From NCBI GenBank assembly GCA_036378535.1, contig DASUWH010000024.1:5665-69664 (forward strand): DNA of 64,000 nucleotides, read 5' to 3'. This document shows positions 33,473-40,420 of the stretch, one piece after another. The translations under genes and the position numbers were made by a program. The stretch is from Gp1-AA122 sp036378535. GTDB lineage: Bacteria > Acidobacteriota > Terriglobia > Terriglobales > Acidobacteriaceae. Position 1 is the first letter of the stretch; each line of letters starts with the position of its first letter. The notes under the pieces are model-generated. The model worked only from the letters and a program-made list of their open reading frames with translations. It did no database searches and was not told where the DNA came from.

Positions 33473-35581
33473 GTGATCGGCGAAGTTCTGGGCCACTACC
33501 ACGTCCTGTCCAAAATTGGCGAAGGAGGGATGGGCGTCGTCTATCGTGCTCGCGATGAAGTCTTGCACCGCGACGTGGCCTTGAAAGTAGTCACCCGGGG
33601 TGCCGGGCTGGCCAGTCAGAATCTGCTGCATGAAGCGCGCGCATCTTCCGCTCTGAGCCATCCCAACATCTGCACGATCTACGAAGTGGGTGAGACTAGC
33701 GGCGAGCTGTACATCGTCATGGAGCTGGTCGAGGGCAAATCTCTGGCCTCTCTGATCGGTGACACCGGGCTAGCTATTGAATCCGTGCTGCGGTACGGTG
33801 CGCAAATCGCAAATGCGCTGGGGCGCGCTCATGACCGCGGCATCATCCACCGCGATCTCAAAAGCGCGAACATCGTTATTACCGGCCAGGGACTGGTCAA
33901 GGTCCTCGATTTCGGTTTAGCTAAACGTGTCGGAAGCGGGCTGTTCGATGGCGCCACGAAGTCGTTGGTGACCAGTCAGCAGACTTCCAGTATGAGTGGC
34001 ACTCTGCCATACATGCCGCCCGAAGTGTTGCGCGGCGAAAGTTTCGATCATCGCGGTGACTTGTGGGCGTTAGGGGTTGTCCTCTACGAGGCGGCTTCAG
34101 GACGGATGCCTTTCGATGGGCGCACTGGTTTTGAGATCAGCGCGGCCATCATGAACGAAATGCCCAAGCCCCTCGGTCCACCTGTTCCTCCTGGCCTATG
34201 GGCTACGATCCAGCGCTGCCTGTCCAAGGACCCTGTCCAGCGCTACCAAACAGCCGGTGAAATTCAGGCGGCCTTGGAAGCGGTGCAGTCCGCATTGATC
34301 GTGGGCGCCGACACCAGCCCTGATCGAAGTGCCCCCAGAACCACCATGATGCACAGCGTGCGCCACGTGCACGTGAAAAAAGGAGATTTCCTTCTGCTGG
34401 TCGGCACCACCAAAGGCGCCTTTCTTCTGCGCTCGAACCGCCAGCGAACCCGGTGGGAAGTAGGCGGACCTTATTTCCACGGCCATGCCGTTTACGCCAT
34501 GGCTTACGATGATCGCGGCGGCCACCACCGGCTTTGGGCCTCGACCTCCAGCTATTGGGGCACGCTTCTCCGCTCCAGCGACGACTTCGGCAAGAGCTGG
34601 ACTAATCCCGCGCAGGCTCCGATTCGTTTTCCCGCCGATACCGGTGTTTCTCTGAAAAATATCTGGCAGATCTGCCTGGGGCGGCCCCATGAACCTGACG
34701 TGCTCTACTGCGGGGTTGAACCCGCCGCACTGTTTGAGAGCCGCGATGGTGGAGATACCTGGGCCCTGGTGCGAAGTCTCTTCGATCATCCCCACCGTCC
34801 CCGCTGGCTGCCCGGGAACGGAGGGTTAGCGCTGCATACGATCGTGCTTGACCCCTCGAACAGCGAGCGCATGTATGTGGCAATCTCTTCCGGCGGCGTT
34901 TACCGCACCGACGACGGGGGGCACACCTGGGCGGCGCGCAACCAGGGTGTGCGCGTCGTCTTTGCGCCCGCCAAGTATCCGGAGTTTGGACAATGTGTTC
35001 ACAAGATCGCCCTGCATACCGCGCGTCCGGAACGCCTCTTCCTGCAAAATCACTGGGGCGTGTATCGGAGCAACGACTGCGGCGACAACTGGTCGGATAT
35101 CGCCAATGGTCTGCCTTCGGATTTCGGCTTTTCCGTGGTCTGTCATCCCAGAAACCCTGACTGCGTTTACATTGTGCCGGTGGAATCGGACGAGTTCCGC
35201 TGTACCTGCGATGGCCGCTTGCGGGTCTATCGCACTCGCAACGCGGGTGCCTCCTGGGAGCCACTCATGCGCGGCTTGCCCCAAAAGGGAGCTTACGAAA
35301 CCGTTCTGCGCGATGCCCTGGCGATCGATTCTTGCGATCCCGCGGGAATCTATTTCGGCACGCGCAGCGGACAGCTCTTCGCCTCCACCGACGAAGGTAA
35401 GTCCTGGAAGAAGATTCTGGACGGGCTTCCCTCGGTGGTTTGTGTCAAACACGCCCTGGTCGGAGATTCCTCGTCCCCGGTGAAGGTCAAGTCGCAATCG
35501 ACTGGCGTGACGTCAACCCGGAAGCCAACTGCCAGGCATGGGAGCATTAAATCCACCTCGCGGACACGAGGACGACGCTAA
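33473..35581 (+). CDS. Ser/Thr protein kinase fused to BNR/sialidase-like beta-propeller
   Basis: A 702-residue protein. Residues 8-265 form a Hanks-type kinase: GEGGMGVVYRA (P-loop), ALKVV (Lys), HEARASSALSH, HRDLKSANIVI (catalytic loop, Asp), DFGLAKRV (DFG), MPPEVL. From about residue 300 to 665 there are repeated Ser/Asp-box motifs (SSDDFGKSW, SRDGGDTWALV, TDDGGHTWAA, SNDCGDNWS, TRNAGASWEPL, STDEGKSWKK), i.e. a sortilin/BNR-type propeller. There is no transmembrane helix between the two, unlike most bacterial receptor kinases, so both parts are predicted cytosolic. Start GTG 33473 with AGAGGAG upstream. A MoaD-like gene follows 2 bases after the stop. Confidence 0.85.
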   Translation: MIGEVLGHYHVLSKIGEGGMGVVYRARDEVLHRDVALKVVTRGAGLASQNLLHEARASSALSHPNICTIYEVGETSGELYIVMELVEGKSLASLIGDTGLAIESVLRYGAQIANALGRAHDRGIIHRDLKSANIVITGQGLVKVLDFGLAKRVGSGLFDGATKSLVTSQQTSSMSGTLPYMPPEVLRGESFDHRGDLWALGVVLYEAASGRMPFDGRTGFEISAAIMNEMPKPLGPPVPPGLWATIQRCLSKDPVQRYQTAGEIQAALEAVQSALIVGADTSPDRSAPRTTMMHSVRHVHVKKGDFLLLVGTTKGAFLLRSNRQRTRWEVGGPYFHGHAVYAMAYDDRGGHHRLWASTSSYWGTLLRSSDDFGKSWTNPAQAPIRFPADTGVSLKNIWQICLGRPHEPDVLYCGVEPAALFESRDGGDTWALVRSLFDHPHRPRWLPGNGGLALHTIVLDPSNSERMYVAISSGGVYRTDDGGHTWAARNQGVRVVFAPAKYPEFGQCVHKIALHTARPERLFLQNHWGVYRSNDCGDNWSDIANGLPSDFGFSVVCHPRNPDCVYIVPVESDEFRCTCDGRLRVYRTRNAGASWEPLMRGLPQKGAYETVLRDALAIDSCDPAGIYFGTRSGQLFASTDEGKSWKKILDGLPSVVCVKHALVGDSSSPVKVKSQSTGVTSTRKPTARHGSIKSTSRTRGRR

Positions 35582-35583
35582 CC

Positions 35584-35883
35584 TTGCCTATCACCTTTTA
35601 CATACCCGGCGCTCTCCGCGGTTTCACCGCTGGACGGGCCACCGTCGAATTAGCGTCGTCACCAACTCTCGTCGGCGACGCGCTCAAAGAACTCTGGAAT
35701 CTTTATCCCGGGATTCGCGATCGCGTGGCCACCGAGCAAGGCGAGGTCCGCCAGCACATCAACATCTTCGTCGGAAACGAAGACATCCGGTTCACTGGTG
35801 GCTTAGCCACGGCGCTAACACCCGACGCCAAAATTTCAATTGTGCCGGCCGTGAGCGGCGGTTCAACCCGATACTTAGACTAG
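35584..35883 (+). CDS. MoaD/ThiS-like ubiquitin-fold protein with extended C terminus
   Basis: A 99-residue beta-grasp protein: ITFYIPGALRGFTAGRATVE, GDALKELWNLYPGIRDRV, HINIFVGNEDIRFTGGLATA, ISIVPAVSGG. Sulfur carriers MoaD/ThiS end in Gly-Gly, which is adenylated; here GG is followed by STRYLD, so the tail would have to be removed or the protein acts differently. Start TTG at 35584, immediately after the kinase-BNR gene, in a tight operon. BNR-repeat proteins and MoaD-like proteins commonly occur as neighbours in bacteria. Confidence 0.75.
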   Translation: MPITFYIPGALRGFTAGRATVELASSPTLVGDALKELWNLYPGIRDRVATEQGEVRQHINIFVGNEDIRFTGGLATALTPDAKISIVPAVSGGSTRYLD

Positions 35884-36053
35884 GTAATTGGACCCGACCA
35901 TGACCCTCAGCCCGCCCTCTATGAACGATGGTGCGGAGCGTATCTGACTTTCCGTGTTACTTTGTGAATATCCGGAACCCTGCACACTTCGAACTTCTGG
36001 CCATAGCAGTCCGGGTGCGCCACGTAATCCCGTAATGAAAGGTATTCAAGAGC

Positions 36054-36266
36054 ATGGCGCCCCCATTTCTACAACGTCTCCTCGAAAACTTGTGCCCACA
36101 TCGTTTCTCCTGGCCGCATAGCGGAGTTCATGGCCAGGACTATCAAATATGTTTGATTTGCGGCGCGGCCTACAAGTACGACTGGACAACCATGCAGCGC
36201 ACCGGCCGGCTGGCACCCCCGCCGGATCGACTACTTTCCGAGACCCGGTCTGGATCAAACGATTAG
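36054..36266 (+). CDS. Small zinc-ribbon-like protein
   Basis: 70 residues containing LCPHRFSWPHSGVHGQDYQI and CLICGAAYKYDWTTM. C..H and CxxC pairs could bind zinc. The start ATG at 36054 has AAGAGC nearby. The function is unknown; similar short proteins appear in Acidobacteria. It lies between the MoaD-like gene and ruvB. Confidence 0.45.
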   Translation: MAPPFLQRLLENLCPHRFSWPHSGVHGQDYQICLICGAAYKYDWTTMQRTGRLAPPPDRLLSETRSGSND

Positions 36267-36357
36267 GTCAGCGCAAAGCCCAGCTTAGCAGGCTGAATGG
36301 CCTGAAGCCGCGCCCTGCCGAATGGCGTTCTTTACCAGCAGTGCCTGAGACCGACAC

Positions 36358-37401
36358 CTAAAACAGAGAGCTCTGTCTCCGATTCGGCGTGATTCCAAAA
36401 TGCTCGTAAGCAAGCTGGGTCGCGACCCGTCCTCGCGGCGTTCGGTCTAAGAAGCCGATTTGGATCAGGAATGGCTCGTAGATTTCTTCGATCGCATCCG
36501 ATTCTTCTGCCAGGGCCGCGGCTAGCGTGTTCACACCCACCGGGCCTCCCTGGTATTTCTCGATGATCGTGAGCAGCAGTTTGCGGTCGATCTCATCAAA
36601 ACCGTGGCGGTCGACTTCCAGCATTTGCAGCGCAGCCTGGGCGGTCGGCAGGTCAATCTTTCCGCCGCCCCGTACCTGGGCGTAGTCACGCACGCGCCTG
36701 AGCAGCCGGTTTGCAATTCTTGGCGTCCCTCGGGACCGGCTGGCAACCTCCAGGGCGCCTTCACGGTCAATCTGCACCCCCAAGATTTCCGCCGAGCGCT
36801 CCACGATAATCTGCAGGTCCTTGTGCGTATAGAATTCCAGCCGGAGCACGATACCGAAACGCGAGCGCAGCGGGGCCGAAAGCAGTCCCGCGCGCGTGGT
36901 AGCCCCCACAAAAGTGAATGGCTTCACGTCCATGGTGTGCGTGCGCGCCGCCGGGCCCTGGCCGATGATGATATCCAGCTTGTAATCTTCCAGCGCCGAA
37001 TACAGCAGCTCTTCCAGGGCGGGCTGCAGCCGGTGCACCTCATCGATGAACAGCACCTGCTTATCGCGGAGGTTGGTAAGAATCGCCGTCAGATCGCCCT
37101 TAATCTGCAGCGTCGGCCCGGAAGTTTGCTGAAAATCAACCCCCAGTTCGTTCGCGATGATGGTAGCGAGGGTGGTTTTGCCTAATCCCGGCGGCCCATA
37201 GAGCAGAACGTGATCGAGCGCGTCGCCGCGTGACCGGGCGGCTTCGATGGCCACCGAGAGGTTCTCCTTTACTTTGTTTTGCCCGATGAATTCGCCCAGC
37301 CGCTTGGGCCGCAGCTTCAGCTCAAAGGAAGAGTCGTCCTCAACCGGCGCAGCCGAGACAATGCGGTCCTTCAAATTGGGATTTTCTTTGATGGAAGCCA
37401 C
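36358..37401 (-). CDS. ruvB: Holliday junction DNA helicase subunit RuvB
   Basis: A 347-residue AAA+ ATPase of the expected length. Walker A is GPPGLGKTTLA, Walker B FIDEVHRL, sensor 1 region GATTRAGLLSAPLRSRFG, and the arginine-finger and winged-helix C terminus (GGPVGVNTLAAAL..., YEPFLIQIGFLDRTPRGR) are all present. RuvB drives branch migration with RuvA during recombinational repair. ruvA and ruvC are not adjacent here. Confidence 0.97.
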   Translation of the reverse strand: MASIKENPNLKDRIVSAAPVEDDSSFELKLRPKRLGEFIGQNKVKENLSVAIEAARSRGDALDHVLLYGPPGLGKTTLATIIANELGVDFQQTSGPTLQIKGDLTAILTNLRDKQVLFIDEVHRLQPALEELLYSALEDYKLDIIIGQGPAARTHTMDVKPFTFVGATTRAGLLSAPLRSRFGIVLRLEFYTHKDLQIIVERSAEILGVQIDREGALEVASRSRGTPRIANRLLRRVRDYAQVRGGGKIDLPTAQAALQMLEVDRHGFDEIDRKLLLTIIEKYQGGPVGVNTLAAALAEESDAIEEIYEPFLIQIGFLDRTPRGRVATQLAYEHFGITPNRRQSSLF

Positions 37402-37534
37402 TGGGCGGATAGTAGCAAAGCGGCTCGCTTCTAGCCACTAGCTTCTAGTGGCGCTCCTGTGGAAGAGCGGCTCCTTCTGTGGGCAGCACGCCAATGCTTT
37501 TAAGATGCGCTTCGCACTCCGGGCTTGGTTGAAG

Positions 37535-38470
37535 CTATTGCCCAATCACTCCCAACCGTACCCCGTTGAGCTTCTTGCCATCGAACCAGGTAACCCGCTG
37601 GCCAAACCAATTCCGCGCGCTCGATAAATGGAACTTCTTCATTGCGCCGTTGAGGTCTTGAGTCGCGAGCAAGTACGCGACCGGACTCTCGCCATCCTTT
37701 GGCAAGCGGTCGGCAAGCCAGGAATGACCGCCCGAAGGAGACGCTAAGATCACCGGCTCACCGGGGAAATATGCCAGCTTGGCCTCGAAATCTCCGTGCT
37801 CCTCGGTCAGGGGCGCGGCCCAGCCGTAGGCTTTGCGAAAAAGCGCGATCGCTGTGTTCAGGTCGTTCACCCCAATAACGGCGACCTCGACGCCGCTAAG
37901 GCCGGAACCGTGTACGGATTTGGACGTAGCTACCCGCCATTCGCGCGGGGTGCGGTCCTGAATCAGAAACGGCAGGGTGGCTCCCGCCGATCCCGATCCC
38001 ACCTTAGCGGTATCCCACTCGATATTCATGCCATCGGGTTTCTTCCGGCTGCCCAACGTCGGCCCTTCCACCGCCATGCCTACCGATTTCAGACGCGCCA
38101 CTTCCTCGCTGATGTCTTTGGGTTCAACTGCCCAGGCGCAGGGTCCGGCATTGTCGGCCATGAGCTTGCCCCAACCGCCCCCGTCGCCCTGAACGCCGGC
38201 CTGTGGCGCGATCAGCTCGATGTAGGATCCGTCATCGAACCCAAGCAGCGCCATGTGGGTCCCGCCTTTCGCATGCGGCCCGCCGTAGTCAGTGGTCAGT
38301 CCGGCCGAAGCGAACGCCTGCTGCATCGCCTCCAGATTCGATCCACACACCGACACGTGGTCGATATTGAGAAATACCGAACTTCCCGAACCTTCCGAAA
38401 AAACCAAACCTGCGAACAAGATGACGGCAACCCCGAATGAGCATTTCACGATTCGCTTACGCGTGGTCAT
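37535..38470 (-). CDS. Exported VOC-superfamily (glyoxalase-like) protein
   Basis: A 311-residue protein starting at ATG 38470 with a signal peptide (VKCSFGVAVILFAGLVFSEG). The mature part begins with LNIDHVSVCGSNLEAMQQAF and contains IELIAPQAG, typical of a glyoxalase-like/VOC domain. A second VOC-like half follows (VEVAVIGVNDLNTAIALFRKA). Metal ligands are partly conserved (His in HVSV, Glu in YIELI). The substrate is unknown; export is unusual for VOC enzymes. Confidence 0.65.
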   Translation of the reverse strand: MTTRKRIVKCSFGVAVILFAGLVFSEGSGSSVFLNIDHVSVCGSNLEAMQQAFASAGLTTDYGGPHAKGGTHMALLGFDDGSYIELIAPQAGVQGDGGGWGKLMADNAGPCAWAVEPKDISEEVARLKSVGMAVEGPTLGSRKKPDGMNIEWDTAKVGSGSAGATLPFLIQDRTPREWRVATSKSVHGSGLSGVEVAVIGVNDLNTAIALFRKAYGWAAPLTEEHGDFEAKLAYFPGEPVILASPSGGHSWLADRLPKDGESPVAYLLATQDLNGAMKKFHLSSARNWFGQRVTWFDGKKLNGVRLGVIGQ

Positions 38471-38620
38471 ATGCACCTCGGCTTGCGGCCTGCATGGTAA
38501 TCCCAAACCGCAGAAGGTTCAAACAATTGCAGTTGGGCGGCAAGTGCCGGGGTATCCATCTCAATACATGGCAACGCCAACGCCTATTCCCGCCGGACCC
38601 CGGTGGTCTACAATTTCGGC

Positions 38621-39358
38621 ATGCGCACAGGCTGGCGCGGGATTTTCTTCTGCATGGTCGGCTTCACCGCCCTTGCGCACGCCCAGAACAATCCTGCCGC
38701 CAAATCGAACGACACATCATACGTGACCTGCGGCGATAAAGCAGCGATATCCCGCACAGTCACCAGTGATATCTACATCTCGCCCGACGGCAAACGCCGC
38801 GCTTACGCCCAGGTCGTAGCTAAGGCGGTAGCCGGACAGTTAAACCCGGAACGCGCTTTCCGGATGTGCGCGAATAATTCCCGTCTCTTTGTCGGCGCGG
38901 ATGCGGACTCTTTCGATCTCGTCTTCCTGCAGGAAGCAACCGATACCGAAACCGGGGACTCGCTCCGCATCGTCGACTGGTCCTCCGACAGCCACCGGTT
39001 GCTGCTGGAACTGGCACAGTGGCAGTACGATTCCCCTGGCATCACTCGTATGCCGCTGGTTTATCAGGCCGAACTCGGCGTCTTCCAGCAACCCGATCTC
39101 AGCCGCGCTTTTCACAAGCAGTTCGGCATTGACTGTTCGCTGGATGTGCACGTTGCCGGGTTTTCCGCAGATGGCAAGATCGTGATTGAAACTGCGCCCC
39201 TGACCCCCGAAGAAGAGGAAGTGCTTGCCATACCCAGCTGCGCGCGCAAGAAGAGCCAGTGGGTGCTCAGCGTTTCCAGCGAGTCAATAGTGCAGCTGCC
39301 CGAGACCGCGAAAATCGCTCACAACGCGAAAGTGGAAGAGCAGCCTCCCGCCAAATAA
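38621..39358 (+). CDS. Secreted hypothetical protein
   Basis: A 245-residue protein with a signal peptide (MRTGWRGIFFCMVGFTALAHAQ). The mature part has a TolB-like flavour (SPDGKRRAYAQVVAKA..., DWSSDSHRLLLELAQWQYDS, ADGKIVIET), i.e. short beta-propeller-like strands, but is too short for a full propeller. No catalytic motif is seen. It is divergent from the VOC gene and convergent with nadC. Confidence 0.55.
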   Translation: MRTGWRGIFFCMVGFTALAHAQNNPAAKSNDTSYVTCGDKAAISRTVTSDIYISPDGKRRAYAQVVAKAVAGQLNPERAFRMCANNSRLFVGADADSFDLVFLQEATDTETGDSLRIVDWSSDSHRLLLELAQWQYDSPGITRMPLVYQAELGVFQQPDLSRAFHKQFGIDCSLDVHVAGFSADGKIVIETAPLTPEEEEVLAIPSCARKKSQWVLSVSSESIVQLPETAKIAHNAKVEEQPPAK

Positions 39359-39369
39359 CGGGATGTACG

Positions 39370-40248
39370 CTAAGCGGTCGCGATTCTCATGCTCATATCG
39401 ACCGCGGGCGCGGCCTGTGTCAACGCTCCGATAGTGATAAAGTCGACGCCTGTTTCGGCGTAAGCGCGCACATTTTCGAGAGTGATCCCGCCTGAACATT
39501 CCAGGGGAACGCGCCGGTCTAAACCCTTTAGCCGTTCCACCGCCGCGCGCACATCTTCCGGGCTCAAGTGATCGAGAAGAATGGCCTCGCCGCCGTACTT
39601 CAGGGCTTCGTCGAGTTCATTCAATGAGCGCACTTCGACCTCGATAGGCTGCGAGCCGCGACGGTTGTGATGGGCCCGCTCCAGGGCCGTTCCGATGCCC
39701 CCGGTCAGCGCCACATGGTTGCTCTTGATGATGACTCCATCGGACAGATCGAGACGATGATTTTGCCCGCCACCACACCGCACCGCATACTTGTCGATTA
39801 TGCGGAAGCCGGGCACGGTTTTGCGGGTATCGAGAATCCGCGCCTTGGTCCCCGAAACCGCGTCTACATATTTCCGCGTGAGCGTGGCAATGCCGCTCAT
39901 GCGCTGCAGAAAGTTCAGGATTACGCGCTCGCAGGAAAGAAGTACGCGCGCATTGTGGCGCACAACCGCCACCGATTGTCCCTTGTGCAAGCGCACGCCA
40001 TCGAAAATGGACGGATGGGTCGTGACTTCATAGTGGGCGGTTACGGCCCCGTCCAGCGACGCGTACAGATCCAGAATGCGGGCGATGCATCCGACCCCCG
40101 CTAGAATGCAATCCTGCTTGGCGATGATGGTCGCCGCCGCACGCTGGTTGGCATCAATACAGGCATAGCTGGTGGCGTCCCGCGTGGCGCGGTCCTCCAG
40201 CAGCGCATTCTCGATAATCGCCGTCGTGCGTCGCGAATTCCAGTCCAT
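39370..40248 (-). CDS. nadC: Nicotinate-nucleotide diphosphorylase (quinolinate phosphoribosyltransferase)
   Basis: A 292-residue enzyme making nicotinate mononucleotide from quinolinate and PRPP in de novo NAD synthesis. Motifs include the N-terminal LEDRATRDATSYA, ERVILNFLQRMSGIATLTR, TRKTVPGFRIIDKYAVRCGG, NHRLDLSDGVIIKSNH, IEVEVRSLNELDEAL and LECSGGITLENVRAYAETGV. The active-site basic residues expected for QPRTase lie in these motifs. The length is standard. nadA and nadB are not adjacent. Its upstream gap is crowded with palindromic repeats. Confidence 0.95.
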   Translation of the reverse strand: MDWNSRRTTAIIENALLEDRATRDATSYACIDANQRAAATIIAKQDCILAGVGCIARILDLYASLDGAVTAHYEVTTHPSIFDGVRLHKGQSVAVVRHNARVLLSCERVILNFLQRMSGIATLTRKYVDAVSGTKARILDTRKTVPGFRIIDKYAVRCGGGQNHRLDLSDGVIIKSNHVALTGGIGTALERAHHNRRGSQPIEVEVRSLNELDEALKYGGEAILLDHLSPEDVRAAVERLKGLDRRVPLECSGGITLENVRAYAETGVDFITIGALTQAAPAVDMSMRIATA

Positions 40249-40255
40249 GGTGCGT

Positions 40256-40420
40256 AGGGACAGGTGCCCTCACCTGTCCGGAACCACGTAGGGACGGCCG
40301 CCTCGGCCGTCCGGCCGAGCAAAGCTCGGCTGTTGCCTGCCCTAACCCATCACTCTGCCGAGCTTTGCTCGGCTGCCCAGGTCCTGAGCGAAGTCGAAGG
40401 AGGGCGTCTGGGTCTCGTAA
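40256..40420. repeat. Cluster of palindromic repeats between nadC and valS
   Basis: In order: an inverted pair around GACAGGTGCCCTCACCTGTC (40259-40278), a GTAGGGACGGCCGCCTCGG palindrome (from 40287), and CCGAGCAAAGCTCGG at 40314-40328 paired with CCGAGCTTTGCTCGG at 40358-40372. It is a mosaic of several REP-like families. It lies between the 3' end of valS and the start of nadC. Confidence 0.7.
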
